64,000 nt of DNA from Nocardia anaemiae NBRC 100462. GTDB taxonomy: Bacteria; Actinomycetota; Actinomycetes; Mycobacteriales; Mycobacteriaceae. How positions within the stretch are numbered: position 1 is the stretch's first letter; the number at the start of each line of letters is the position of its first letter. Made by a program: the position numbers and the translations under genes. The notes beneath the pieces are model-generated. The model searched no databases and was not told the DNA's origin. It saw nothing but the letters and a program-made list of their open reading frames with translations. The DNA lies in NCBI RefSeq assembly GCF_001612725.1, contig NZ_BDAZ01000029.1, forward strand, positions 62,001 through 126,000. Reading direction: 5' to 3'. Of the stretch, positions 1-8,808 are shown one piece after another.

Positions 1-1
1 C

Positions 2-1144
2 GGGCCGGGCGATCCGCTGTACTGGTTCAGCTACCTCATCGAGGCGATGATCAGCGTCTGCTTGATCATCATCATGGTCGGCACCAACAAGGTCGCCGAA
101 TGGGGCGTGATCGACAACCGCCGACAGGTCGCCGCCGCCGAAATCGCCCTGCTGTCATTGACTGTCACGCTCAACACATACCCGTACCTGCGGGACGGGG
201 AATGGTACGAGACCGGTGTGCACGCGGTCGCGCCGGTGATGATCGGTGTCGCCCTGCTCATCCACGACGCGGCCAGCGCACGCTACGGCCTGGCCATCTA
301 CCGGGCCACCGAGCAGGTCCGCGAATTGCCCGATCCGGCCGAACAACTCAAGCAGACGATGCCATCGATCGCGTCCTATCGCGCGAATACCCAGGCGGCC
401 CTGGTGGCGCCGGGGGCGGAGAAGGAGTCCGCGGAATACGAGGCGCCGTCGGCCACCGACGGTGCGCAACAGGACGCGGAGCTGGATGCCGACGCGATCG
501 TGGAGGCCGAAGCGGTCGAGGTCGAGGAGTCGACCGACGGGGAAAGCCCTGCCGCGCAAGAGGGCTCGGACGCACCCGAGAAGCGTCGCGCGCCGACCAA
601 CGGCCAGTCGCCGGAGAATGCGGAGGCCCAGCAGCGGCCCGCGCCCCCGAAGACGGAGAACCGTCCCGCTGTCGTCAAGGAGCCGACCGCGCCGGTGGCC
701 GCGAAGCCGGTCGTCGCGAAGAACAACCCCTTCGCACCGCCGGAGCCGGAGCCGATCGCCGAGACCAAGCCCGTCGCGAAGGTCGACAGCCCGCCGCCCC
801 CGGCCAAGGCGCCCGCGCGCAAGGCCGCCCCGGCGAGCCCGGACAAGCCCGCCGCGGAGACCAAGCCGTCGGTCGTGTCGGCACTTCGCCGGGGCAACGG
901 TTCGGCCGCGGCGACGGCGCGCAAGCCCAGTTCGCTCGAGGGCCGCAAGGACAGCAGGTCGACCGAGAACGCCAACGCGCGCGCCAAGACCAACACATCC
1001 TCCGAGCCGGATTCGCATCTGCAGGTGGTTCGCACGCCCGATATCCACGACACCGGGCAGTTCCGCATCGCGGAGATGCTCGAGCAAGAACTCGCCGAAC
1101 TACAGGCGGAGCGCAGGCGGGCCAGGGCCAGCAGGCAACGATGA
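2..1144 (+). CDS. Membrane protein with long Pro/Ala-rich tail (DUF2637-like), 5' partial
   Basis: The reading frame is open from base 2, so the true start lies upstream of the window. The first ~100 residues hold two or three hydrophobic segments (one around the MISVCLIIIM stretch, another around VAPVMIGVALLI) joined by a TLNTYPYLRDG segment. Actinobacterial DUF2637/SpdA-type proteins have a similar membrane block with an LN.YP motif, so I suggest that family with modest confidence. From about residue 130 the chain becomes low-complexity and rich in Ala, Pro, Glu and Lys (KPVVAKNN, APARKAAPASP), then ends in an Arg-rich helix (LEQELAELQAERRRARA). That layout suggests a membrane anchor with a disordered cytoplasmic tail. 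No function can be assigned. Confidence 0.75.
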   Translation, partial: GPGDPLYWFSYLIEAMISVCLIIIMVGTNKVAEWGVIDNRRQVAAAEIALLSLTVTLNTYPYLRDGEWYETGVHAVAPVMIGVALLIHDAASARYGLAIYRATEQVRELPDPAEQLKQTMPSIASYRANTQAALVAPGAEKESAEYEAPSATDGAQQDAELDADAIVEAEAVEVEESTDGESPAAQEGSDAPEKRRAPTNGQSPENAEAQQRPAPPKTENRPAVVKEPTAPVAAKPVVAKNNPFAPPEPEPIAETKPVAKVDSPPPPAKAPARKAAPASPDKPAAETKPSVVSALRRGNGSAAATARKPSSLEGRKDSRSTENANARAKTNTSSEPDSHLQVVRTPDIHDTGQFRIAEMLEQELAELQAERRRARASRQR

Positions 1145-1341
1145 TCCCGCCGCTTGCTTGCCCCGGCACTTCGGGGCATGATGCAGGCGCGGGTCATTAG
1201 GTACGTTAAAAACTGGTTATCGCCGTAGTGCAGCAGGTGCGGGACGAAGGGATGGATCGGTCGTCGTGATGAGGTCTTATCACCCCACAGGATCCTGTAC
1301 CTCGAATCGCGCGACGGTGTCGCCTCGGTCATAGCGGATCG

Positions 1342-2643
1342 GTGCGAGACACCCGGAAGCTGGAGTTTCCGCGTACGGGACCAGCGATATACCTGCTCGC
1401 CGGTAGTGCCCTGCTGTCGGTGATCCTGCTCTTCACCACCATCGATCCCTTCCTGGACAAGGGCGGGTTCCTGGTCGGTGGCCTGGACGTGCACATCTAT
1501 CGCGACGGTGCGTTTCGCATCGTGCACGACATTCCGCTGTACACCGAGCCGACCATGCGCGGGCTGCTGTACACCTACACGCCGTTCTCCACCATCGCGT
1601 TCGTGCCGATCTACATGGTGCCGTGGGGGTTCGTGACGAACACCTGGCTGGTGTTCAACCTCGCCATACTCATCGCCTGTGTACTGCTCAGCTGGCGGCT
1701 GCTCGGCTATCGGATCACGACTCGGCTGGTGGTGGTCAGCGTGCTGATCGCGGCCACCTGTGTATTCATCGAGCCGGTCCGCCAGACGCTCTACTTCGGG
1801 CAGATCAACCTGGTGCTGATGCTGCTGGTGCTGCTGGACGCCCTGCGCGCGGACCGAAGCAAACTGCGCGGCGTCGGCGCCGGAATCGCGGCGGGTATCA
1901 AACTCACCCCGATGTACTTCGTCGCTTATTTCGTGGCACTGCGGCAATGGCGCTCGGCGATTACCGCATTCGTGACCTTTCTGGCCACCGTGGCTTTCGC
2001 CTGGCTCATCCTGCCCACCGATTCCCGGCAGTACTGGACCTCGACGTTTTTCCAATCCAACCGGATCGCGGAGGACAATCACCCCTCGAACCAGTCCATC
2101 CGCGGCGTCATCGCACATCTGCTCGGCGGCCCCGCCCCGGTGTGGTTGTGGTTGCTCATCGCGGGGTCGGTCACCATCGCCAGCCTGATGGTCACGACGG
2201 CGCTGTATCAGCGGGGTGAGCGGCTGCTGTCGATCACCCTGGCCGGTCTCACCGCGTGCGCGATATCGCCGTTCTCCTGGGGGCATCACTGGGTGTGGTT
2301 CGTGCCGCTGTTCGTCTTCCTCGTGCACAAGGGGCTGGACAACTGGCGCTGGTGGGTGGCGGCGGCGGTGCTGTTCACCGTGACCGCCTCCTGGACGTAT
2401 CACTGGAGCAAGACCTGGGTGTCGATCGGAGTGTTCCTGCTGCCGCCGTGGTGGCCGATCACCAAGGTCTTGATCAACGGCTACGTCATCGAATTCCTCA
2501 TCGTCCTGATCGCGGCGTGGATACATCTGCGCAAGGACGGCTGGTCGGCACTCAGCGAGCACTCAGCCGAGCGTTCGATCCGTTTCCCACTCCTGCGGCG
2601 TCGCAATCCCGACTCCCCTTCGTGCCCAACCCCTTCCCCTTGA
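1342..2643 (+). CDS. GT87-family polyprenyl-phosphate-mannose-type glycosyltransferase
   Basis: A 433-residue integral membrane protein with about ten hydrophobic segments. Asp49 in the GGLDVHIYRDG loop sits where GT-C enzymes of family GT87 (PimE and Rv2181-type mannosyltransferases) keep their catalytic acidic residue. The GQINLVLMLLVLLDALR and GIAAGIKLTPMYF segments are also typical of that family. Members transfer mannose or arabinose from a polyprenyl-phosphate donor on the outer face of the membrane during phosphatidylinositol mannoside, lipoarabinomannan or arabinogalactan synthesis. The acceptor here cannot be read from sequence. The start is GTG, following a 197-bp gap, and a hairpin follows the stop directly. 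The gene appears to be transcribed alone. Family confidence is good; substrate is inferred only. Confidence 0.85.
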   Translation: MRDTRKLEFPRTGPAIYLLAGSALLSVILLFTTIDPFLDKGGFLVGGLDVHIYRDGAFRIVHDIPLYTEPTMRGLLYTYTPFSTIAFVPIYMVPWGFVTNTWLVFNLAILIACVLLSWRLLGYRITTRLVVVSVLIAATCVFIEPVRQTLYFGQINLVLMLLVLLDALRADRSKLRGVGAGIAAGIKLTPMYFVAYFVALRQWRSAITAFVTFLATVAFAWLILPTDSRQYWTSTFFQSNRIAEDNHPSNQSIRGVIAHLLGGPAPVWLWLLIAGSVTIASLMVTTALYQRGERLLSITLAGLTACAISPFSWGHHWVWFVPLFVFLVHKGLDNWRWWVAAAVLFTVTASWTYHWSKTWVSIGVFLLPPWWPITKVLINGYVIEFLIVLIAAWIHLRKDGWSALSEHSAERSIRFPLLRRRNPDSPSCPTPSP

Positions 2644-2651
2644 TAAACGCC

Positions 2652-2678
2652 GGAACCCGGTAGCGCACACCGGTTTCC
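2652..2678 (+). terminator. Stem-loop after the GT87 gene
   Basis: Arms at 2652-2661 and 2669-2678 pair over 10 bp with one mismatch around a 7-nt loop, nine bases after the stop codon. There is no T-run behind it, which is usual for high-GC actinobacterial terminators. Called by position and pairing only. Confidence 0.5.
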
Positions 2679-2889
2679 GCAGAGGCGCTGGTGACGGAGA
2701 CCGGGCCGCCGGATACTCGTTTGTGGAGCGGTTGCTGTGCCACCATCAGGCAGCCGTTCAGTGCGTTGGCACGGGCAGCCGTCGCGCCATACCGGTAATG
2801 CGGCTAGCGGCTTTGCGATCTCTTTACCTGCGGATTCCCTTCGGTTTCCACCCGAAGTGGACGCTTGCCGGGCGGGTCGGCCGGAGTTA

Positions 2890-2934
2890 CGGTTGCTTCC
2901 TGCGTCGCGAGGCAACCGGTCACCACCGGGTTGC
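2890..2934 (+). promoter_or_regulatory. Leader with mutually exclusive stem-loops
   Basis: GGTTGC occurs at 2891-2896 and again at 2929-2934, and the complementary GCAACC lies between them at 2912-2917. The middle copy can pair with either flank: a 7-bp stem to the left (2890-2896 with 2912-2918), or a longer stem to the right with one bulged base (GCAACC-GGT against ACC-G-GGTTGC, loop CACC). The ribosome-binding site of the 99-residue gene begins 31 bases downstream. This is the layout of an attenuator-like switch. No known riboswitch class is recognised. Confidence 0.35.
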
Positions 2935-2977
2935 TGAGTGGCATGAACATTTCGCTCGAGGGCTGGAGGGTTCCGCT

Positions 2978-3277
2978 ATGACGAAGAAGAAGGCTCAGCC
3001 CAACCCGATGTTCGCGGTGACCATGGTCAATGCCATCCATAAGGATGTCGATGGTTACGGGGACAGATGGGTAGCCACCGTCGACCACGGCAATATGCGC
3101 GCCGACTGGATCGCCGAAGCCGTCGCCAAGGACGCACGCACGGTGCGGATCTGGTGCGACGACTGCGGTAACAGCGTCCATCTGTGTGCGGAAATCCGGG
3201 ATTACCTTCCCCCGGAGGTACGCAAGGCGCTGGCCGACGCCTGGGAGCACTACCACCCGACGCACCACGCCTCGTAG
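2978..3277 (+). CDS. Small conserved-looking protein of unknown function (99 aa)
   Basis: The ATG at 2978 is chosen because GGAGGG lies 7 bases upstream; the frame stays open further 5' but has no comparable start. The product is small, soluble and slightly acidic overall, with a Lys-rich N-terminus (TKKKAQPNP). A central segment, VRIWCDDCGNSVHLCAE, holds three cysteines and a histidine (CxxC...H.C), which could bind a metal or simply be structural. The C-terminus carries several His residues (EHYHPTHH). I do not recognise a family. The gene has its own structured leader and is convergent with the MoeY-like gene, 12 bases away. Confidence 0.65.
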   Translation: MTKKKAQPNPMFAVTMVNAIHKDVDGYGDRWVATVDHGNMRADWIAEAVAKDARTVRIWCDDCGNSVHLCAEIRDYLPPEVRKALADAWEHYHPTHHAS

Positions 3278-3289
3278 TCAGCGCGCGGC

Positions 3290-5569
3290 TCAGGCGAATT
3301 CGAGGACCTGAACCAACGGACGGCGCAGCGACCGCGCCGTCGGAGGTCCCGCGTGCGCGAGTCGGAACAGCAGCACCTCGGCATGGTCCGCATCGGTATC
3401 GAACACCCGGCGATAGCGCACGCGCAGCTCCCGGAGTTCGGCCTGCTCGCGCTTGCCGAGTCCGTGGCCACCGCCGCGCTCGAGGCGGGCGAAGAGGTAG
3501 GGCAGTGCGGTCATCGGTTGCAGCGCAATGCCTTCGGCCGCAGCGGTGAGCCACATCCGCTGCATGGCGCGTCCGCCGAGCAGGTAGCTTTCGCGTGACA
3601 CCCCCGGCACCGTCAGCAGCCCCACCGCGGCGGCGCCGGTCACCGCGCGCCGCGAAAGGTCTTCCAGCGCGCGGCCACCGCCGATCTCGGCCAGAGATTC
3701 CGCGACCCGCCACTGCCCGAGCAGGCGCAGCGCGGCACGTTCGGCCTCGGTGAGTTCGGCGGTCGCGATATCGATCCCATAGGGTTCGGCTCGTACCTCC
3801 TCGGGTGTCCACCGGTAGCTGCTCATCGTGTCGCGATGCATTGCTCGGTTCAGCAGACCGATGCGATCCGCCGCGCCGATCAGCGCGCCGATCTCCGCCA
3901 ATTCCGTTCTTTCACAGGACAATTGCAACCGTCCGCCGAATTCGGCGCAGGCCGCGACCAGCGATCGTGCCAGCTCCGCGTCGAGCGGTCGCCGCAACTC
4001 GCGACGCCGGTTGGTGACCCGGGTCGGGATCTGCGCGACGAGCGGTGATCCCTCCAGTTCCGGTGCGCCGGACAGTTCGACCGTGGCGACGAGGTCGGCG
4101 TCGGGCCAGGTTCGGATTCGCGTGCGCAGTCCGAGCTGCCCGGCCGCCAGCTCGATATTCTCGAGCAGCGCACCGAAAGCGACCCACGTTGCGCCGTGGG
4201 CGAAGTCGAGGCTGGGCAGATCACGTTTCGGATCGTGACGGCACTCCAAGACCGCGGTAGCGCGCCGCCAGGTCAGCGCCCACGGCTGCGCGTTATGTGC
4301 GGATGGGGCGAGTGCGCCCATGGCCGCTATCCACCGCACGGCATCGTCGGATACTACCCCGCGCTCGGACGGCTGCGGTGGCAGCGGCGGATCCCTCCGT
4401 GCCTCTTCGGCGACCGCGAATAGTGGGGCGGGCGGGGCAGGTTCATGATGGCTGCCGTGGCCCGCGTCGATCAACTCGGCTGGATCGACGTAGTAGCGCC
4501 CGGATGCGACCGGTTCGCCGAGCAGCAGTCGCCGTGCCGCATCGGCGACGATCGCGCCGCCCAGCGCGGCGCCGGAGGCCAGTTGTGGCCAGCTGCCGAT
4601 CGTCCGCCCGAGCTCGGGCAGCGACGCCGCCGCGCGGGTGCTGATCCGTGCCGCGTCGAGGATTCCCAGGACGTGCGGGAGCTTCGCCGATGTGGTCAGG
4701 TCGCGCAGATCTGCGGCCCGTACCGAACCGAGCAGACCATGGAAGATCGGCCGATCCGGTTCGATATCGAACCGTTCGATATCGAGCAGTCCGCGATCGC
4801 CGATCGGCATGAGCACCGGAATGCCGTGGACCCGCGCTCGCTCCCGGACCAGGGCCTTGGTGTGCAGATCATCGCACCCCTCGACCACCAGATCGAGACC
4901 GCCGCCGCCGAGCAGGAAATCATCGATCGCCTCCGGACGAATTCCCCTCGGGCACCGTTCTATTCGGAGATACGGATCGATCTCGAACATCTGCCGCGCC
5001 GCCATGACGGACTTCTCGATGCCGAGGTCGGCCACGCGGGCGCGGATGCGATTCAGATTCGACAGGTCGAGCCGCCCGCAGTCCGCGATCTTGAACGAAC
5101 CGCCGATCCCTTCGAGTGCGAGGGTGAGCGCTGCCGCATTGCCGACCGACAGCCCGACCACGCCGATCCGCATCCGCGCCAGCCGCTGCTGTTCTTCCCG
5201 GGTGATCCGATAGCGGTTGCGGTCGGTGCGGACCTCGCGAAATTCCGCCTCGGGCAATACATGTACCAGATCGGCCGACCATGGATACCACACCCACCTG
5301 CCGTATTCGGCGGGATCTGTCTCACCCAGTCGCAGCCGCACTCGCTCGTCCAATTCGGCAGTGGAGCAGGCAGGTTCGCGTGCCAGCACGAGTTGCCGCA
5401 ATTGGTCGGAAAGTGTGTCGAGTACCCGCACGTCCGTTGCGGCCAGCAGTTCGGATAATGCCGACCGGTCCCTATCGATGGCCAGATCGAAATGAACTGG
5501 CCGCCATTCGGAAAGATCGTCATTCTGGTCGGCGCGCTCGCGCAGATCCCGGCCCACATCGATGCGCAA
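3290..5569 (-). CDS. moeY: MoeY-like ThiF/E1-type adenylyltransferase fused to nitroreductase
   Basis: A 759-residue protein in two parts. Residues ~130-350 form a ThiF/MoeB/E1-type Rossmann domain: a glycine-rich loop at 136-143 (GVVGLSVG), an acidic strand end (CGRLD) and LSNLNRIRA, equivalent to the SNLNRQ region that grips ATP in this superfamily. Residues ~410-740 are a nitroreductase-like flavin domain beginning with APSAHNAQPW. The same two-domain layout occurs in mycobacterial MoeY (Rv1355c type), labelled a molybdopterin biosynthesis protein by homology only; the actual substrate is unknown. The start is TTG (complement of 5567-5569) because a GGGAGGGG ribosome-binding site lies just upstream and no ATG fits. 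It is a single gene with no molybdenum-cofactor neighbours here. Confidence 0.85.
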   Translation of the reverse strand: MRIDVGRDLRERADQNDDLSEWRPVHFDLAIDRDRSALSELLAATDVRVLDTLSDQLRQLVLAREPACSTAELDERVRLRLGETDPAEYGRWVWYPWSADLVHVLPEAEFREVRTDRNRYRITREEQQRLARMRIGVVGLSVGNAAALTLALEGIGGSFKIADCGRLDLSNLNRIRARVADLGIEKSVMAARQMFEIDPYLRIERCPRGIRPEAIDDFLLGGGGLDLVVEGCDDLHTKALVRERARVHGIPVLMPIGDRGLLDIERFDIEPDRPIFHGLLGSVRAADLRDLTTSAKLPHVLGILDAARISTRAAASLPELGRTIGSWPQLASGAALGGAIVADAARRLLLGEPVASGRYYVDPAELIDAGHGSHHEPAPPAPLFAVAEEARRDPPLPPQPSERGVVSDDAVRWIAAMGALAPSAHNAQPWALTWRRATAVLECRHDPKRDLPSLDFAHGATWVAFGALLENIELAAGQLGLRTRIRTWPDADLVATVELSGAPELEGSPLVAQIPTRVTNRRRELRRPLDAELARSLVAACAEFGGRLQLSCERTELAEIGALIGAADRIGLLNRAMHRDTMSSYRWTPEEVRAEPYGIDIATAELTEAERAALRLLGQWRVAESLAEIGGGRALEDLSRRAVTGAAAVGLLTVPGVSRESYLLGGRAMQRMWLTAAAEGIALQPMTALPYLFARLERGGGHGLGKREQAELRELRVRYRRVFDTDADHAEVLLFRLAHAGPPTARSLRRPLVQVLEFA

Positions 5570-5706
5570 AACCCCTCCCGGCGTGTGCGTGCGAATCGGT
5601 CTACCAAGGTCTACACCCGACTTGCCGGTAACTAGTTATGATTGAGCAAGCTCGTGGGCGGCCGAAATCGACCAGCACATCACGGGATTCGCGGCAGAGC
5701 GGCGCG

Positions 5707-7149
5707 TTACTCGGCCGAAACCCGGGTCGACGCAACCGTGGCGGCGGGGTAGATCATCCCGTCCGGCGGATTGCTCGTGCGACGTGCGAGTGGGTAGTAG
5801 ATCGCCGCCGTGAACACGATGCCGACGATCCATGAGATATCCGCGCCGCCGAGCATATCGGTGATCGGGCCGGTGTAGAGCTTCTGTGCGAGGAAGGGGA
5901 TCTGAGCCAGGATGCCGAGGGTGTAGCAGGCCAGTGCGGTGCCGTTCCAGCGTCCGTAGCGGCCCTCCGGATCGTAGAGCGCGGGGATATCGATGCGCTC
6001 GCGCGAGACCAGGTAGTAGTCGATCAGATTGATCGCACTCCATGGGGTGAAAACCATGAGCAGGACGAGCACGAAATTCTTGAAGTTGTTGAGGAAGTCG
6101 GCGCTGGCCCCGATGGCGATCAGCATCGAAACCACGGTGAAGCCGACGATATAGGCCGTCCGTGCGGCCTGGGTGGTGTGCGAGCGGCCGTTGAACGCGG
6201 TCACCGAAGTCAGGATGGACATGAATCCGCCATAGGCGTTCAGACAGTTCACCGTCAGCTTGCCGACCACGATCACCAGGTAGATCAACAGCGCGATCGC
6301 GGACGGGCCCGCGAGGTCGCCGATGAAGCCGACTTGGTTGCCCAGGAAGGCCTTTCCGGCGACGGCGGCCACCAGTGCGCCGAGCGTCATCGCCCACTGG
6401 GAGCCGAGCACGCTGCCCGCGAAGGTGGACCAGAAGGTGGTCCGTGCACTGGTGGTGCGGGGCAAATAGCGCGAATAGTCCGCGACGTACGGTCCGAAGG
6501 TCAGCTGCCATCCCGCGCCGAGGGAGACCGCGAGGACGAAGGTCACGATGTCGAAGGATTTGGCACCGACGTAGGCGCTGACGTCGTATTCGGCGAACAG
6601 ACGGATCGTCAGGTAGGTGAAGCCGATGATGCCGACCACGGTGGCGATTCGCCCGATGACGTGGATCAGTCGGTAGCCGGTCACCGCGACCAGGGCCGTG
6701 AGCCCACCGAAGACGAGAATGCCGACGGTCGAATTGTCCACGTGCAGAATCTTGTTCACCGCCTGACCGGCCAAGACCGTACCGGTCGCGGCGAAGCCGA
6801 GATACATCACGATCACGAGCAGCAGTGGCATCACCGCACCGAGGACGCCGAATTGCGCTCGGCTGGAGATCATTTGCGGCAATCCGAGCCGCGGGCCCTG
6901 TGCCGAATGCAGTGCCATGACTATGCCGCCGAGAATATTGCCGAGCAGCAATCCGACGATCGCCCACAGCGCATCGGCGCCGAACACCACCGCCAGCGCA
7001 CCGTCGACGATGGCGGTGATCTGCATATTCGCCCCGAACCACAGGGTGAATTGGTTGCGCGCGGTGCCGTGGCGTTCGGCATCCGGAATTACTTCGATGG
7101 TGCGGCGCTCGATCCGCAGTCCGGCGTCGAATTCGTCGTTGTGCGGCAT
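5707..7149 (-). CDS. NCS1-family nucleobase/urocanate/allantoin-type permease
   Basis: From the ATG at 7149 the product is 480 residues, the usual size for nucleobase:cation symporter-1 transporters, with about twelve hydrophobic segments. The N-terminal block (RNQFTLWFGANMQITAIVDGAL, then LHSAQGPRLGLPQMISSRAQFG) matches the conserved NCS1 entry region that contributes to the substrate site. The frame extends upstream to 7857, but that extension crosses the divergent regulator and is rejected. The 7149 start has a purine-rich GGAAGGCGG upstream; ATG 7164 is the alternative. Its divergent neighbour is a HutC-type repressor and a palindromic operator lies between them. Substrates in this family include cytosine, uracil, allantoin, hydantoins and urocanate. 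The HutC link makes urocanate or a related imidazole plausible but unproven. Confidence 0.88.
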   Translation of the reverse strand: MPHNDEFDAGLRIERRTIEVIPDAERHGTARNQFTLWFGANMQITAIVDGALAVVFGADALWAIVGLLLGNILGGIVMALHSAQGPRLGLPQMISSRAQFGVLGAVMPLLLVIVMYLGFAATGTVLAGQAVNKILHVDNSTVGILVFGGLTALVAVTGYRLIHVIGRIATVVGIIGFTYLTIRLFAEYDVSAYVGAKSFDIVTFVLAVSLGAGWQLTFGPYVADYSRYLPRTTSARTTFWSTFAGSVLGSQWAMTLGALVAAVAGKAFLGNQVGFIGDLAGPSAIALLIYLVIVVGKLTVNCLNAYGGFMSILTSVTAFNGRSHTTQAARTAYIVGFTVVSMLIAIGASADFLNNFKNFVLVLLMVFTPWSAINLIDYYLVSRERIDIPALYDPEGRYGRWNGTALACYTLGILAQIPFLAQKLYTGPITDMLGGADISWIVGIVFTAAIYYPLARRTSNPPDGMIYPAATVASTRVSAE

Positions 7150-7206
7150 GGATCCGCCTTCCATCAGGAGAAGGGCAGCTGGGGCAGCCTGCCCAGATGC
7201 ATAGTC

Positions 7207-7219
7207 CTGTATATACAAG
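7207..7219. promoter_or_regulatory. Palindromic GntR/HutC-type operator between permease and regulator
   Basis: A perfect 10-bp palindrome TGTATATACA lies at 7208-7217, flanked to resemble CTTGTATATACAAG. HutC-subfamily repressors are known to bind TTGTATxTACAA-like sites. It lies 58 bp upstream of the permease start and 58 bp upstream of the regulator start, well placed to control both divergent genes. Confidence 0.65.
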
Positions 7220-7275
7220 TGCCTGTCAACCGGAACGGCTAAGGTTGCGGCCAGGCGACGTGAGAGGTGGTGGCG

Positions 7276-8031
7276 ATGGCCCGCCTGGTGGGCGATGCAG
7301 ATCTGGCGGCCTTGTTCGCGACGTCCGGACCCGATACGGCACCGGCATATGAGCGGATCAAGACCCTGATCCGCACCCAGATCGATGCCGGACGCTGGGG
7401 CGCGGGGGATCAGCTGCCCTCGGAGCATCAGCTGGTCGACGCTCTCGGCATCTCCCGCATGACGGTCAACCGCGCACTGCGTGAATTGGCCGCGGCCGGG
7501 GTGGTGGTTCGGATGATGGGGGTCGGCACCTTCGTCGCGCCCGCCAAGGTGGCCTCGCCGCTGTTCGAGGTGCGCAATATCGCCGATGAGATCCAACAGC
7601 GCGGTCACCGGCACCGCACCGAGGTCATCTTCCTGCGCAGCGAACCGCTCGACACCGCCGATCCACTGCTCGACCATTGGCCGACCGATTCGGTATTCCA
7701 TTCGCTGCTGGTGCATTTCGACGACGAGGTGCCGATCCAGGTGGAGGACCGCTACGTCAACCCCGCCGCCGCACCCGGCTACCTCGACCAGAATTTCGCC
7801 GAGATCACCCCGAACCGCTACCTCAGCGCGGTGGCCCCGCTGGTACGTGGCGAACATGTCGTCGAGGCGGTGCAGGGCAGCCAGGAGGACTGCCGACTAC
7901 TTCGCATCCGCCGCACCGAACCCTGCCTCCAGATCCGCCGCCGCACCTGGTCCGCGAGCGCGCTGGTCAGCGTGGCCCGCCTCGTTCACCCCGGCTCCCG
8001 CAGTCGATTAGAGGGCGCGTTCGGAGCCTGA
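7276..8031 (+). CDS. GntR-family (HutC subfamily) transcriptional regulator
   Basis: About 251 residues. An N-terminal winged helix-turn-helix (AYERIKTLIRTQIDAGRWGAGDQLPSEHQLVDALGISRMTVNRALREL) matches the GntR signature. The C-terminal ~150 residues are a UTRA-type effector domain, the arrangement that defines the HutC subfamily (VFHSLLVHFDDEVPIQVEDRYVN). Such proteins repress uptake or catabolic genes until a small ligand binds the UTRA domain. The ATG at 7276 is preferred over GTG 7267 because GAGAGG at 7262-7267 is correctly spaced. It is divergent from the NCS1 permease and shares an operator region with it, so the permease is the likely target. No histidine-utilisation enzymes are in the window. 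Confidence 0.9.
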   Translation: MARLVGDADLAALFATSGPDTAPAYERIKTLIRTQIDAGRWGAGDQLPSEHQLVDALGISRMTVNRALRELAAAGVVVRMMGVGTFVAPAKVASPLFEVRNIADEIQQRGHRHRTEVIFLRSEPLDTADPLLDHWPTDSVFHSLLVHFDDEVPIQVEDRYVNPAAAPGYLDQNFAEITPNRYLSAVAPLVRGEHVVEAVQGSQEDCRLLRIRRTEPCLQIRRRTWSASALVSVARLVHPGSRSRLEGAFGA

Positions 8032-8045
8032 TTCCGATAATGCGG

Positions 8046-8786
8046 TCAAGTGCCGAAGTGGAGGGCGTGCGTGACGATCGCGTCGAGACGCGCGTGATGC
8101 GCACCCTTCCAATAGGTTCGGCCGCAGTCGATGCACTGTGCGAACGCGTCGTAGGTGCGTTCGGTGTCGTTCGGCAGGTTTCCACGCAGGGTGTGCTTAT
8201 CGGTCACGCGCAGGGGGCCGTTGCAGGCCGTGCAGCGGGTCCATGGCGCGAGAGGTGGTGCGAAACGCGATAGCACGTCGTCCAGCTGTTCGACCGGGCG
8301 GTGACTGTAAATGTATGCGCCAGCGAAGATTTCACGCCGACGCAGCAGTCCGCGGTCGCGGGAGAGCAGGATGCGATGTTCGGTCGCCGAGCGGGTGGCG
8401 AGCGCGGCATCGCCGATATCCGGATTCTCGTAGGCGGTGTCGACGCCGAGCAGCCGCAGCCGCCGCGCCAGGGTGCCGAGGTGGATATCCAGCAGGAAGC
8501 GCAGCGGCTCGTCGAATCGCTGCGGACGCGCCACGGCGCGCACCGAGACCGCCTCGCCGTCGGCGGGCAGATGCGCCGGGTGCATCGACCGACCATCGAC
8601 CAGCAGTTCGCCGACCTCGGTGAGCGGCACGCCGAGCGATTCCACGATATGTCCGAGCGTCGACACGCTGTCGATCCGCAGGGCAGAGCGACCGTCCCGC
8701 TGTGCGGCCGCGACGAACAGCCGCAATTCGGGCGCGAAATCTATCGTGATCTGCGCGGTGCCCACTCGGCCAGCATGCCAGGGCAT
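8046..8786 (-). CDS. Mut7-C RNase-domain protein with N-terminal ubiquitin-like domain
   Basis: A 246-residue protein. The first ~85 residues resemble the ubiquitin-like fold that precedes Mut7-C domains. The C-terminal part holds the Mut7-C (PIN-like) features LLDIHLGTLARRLRLLGVDT, then ILLSRDRGLLRR, followed by a four-cysteine zinc ribbon (CTAC ... CIDC) and a Trp-Lys/His-rich end. Proteins of this type are predicted RNases; the acidic residues in LLDIHLG and LSRDRGL are the expected metal-binding positions. It is read in the same direction as the ATP synthase genes and its ATG lies 22 bases past the end of the truncated atpH, so it may be co-transcribed with them. That is not its usual context. 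Confidence 0.85.
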   Translation of the reverse strand: MPWHAGRVGTAQITIDFAPELRLFVAAAQRDGRSALRIDSVSTLGHIVESLGVPLTEVGELLVDGRSMHPAHLPADGEAVSVRAVARPQRFDEPLRFLLDIHLGTLARRLRLLGVDTAYENPDIGDAALATRSATEHRILLSRDRGLLRRREIFAGAYIYSHRPVEQLDDVLSRFAPPLAPWTRCTACNGPLRVTDKHTLRGNLPNDTERTYDAFAQCIDCGRTYWKGAHHARLDAIVTHALHFGT

Positions 8787-8808
8787 GCGGTCCGGTGACC
8801 ACCGGGTT

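Larger units (their letters stand above)
2644..2977. other. Intergenic region: terminator hairpin and structured leader
   Basis: No convincing gene here. The left end carries a hairpin just after the GT87 stop (2652-2678). The right end carries three copies of one stem motif (2890-2934), then a GGAGGG ribosome-binding site at 2965-2970 for the gene at 2978. A promoter for that gene must lie in the middle, but I cannot place it. Confidence 0.5.

Noticed and set aside
376..2562. Very long leftward open frame (728 codons) across the GT87 gene
   Set aside because: It is antisense to two well-supported genes; its translation is full of Arg, His and Gln with no domain, as expected for a shadow frame in high-GC DNA.
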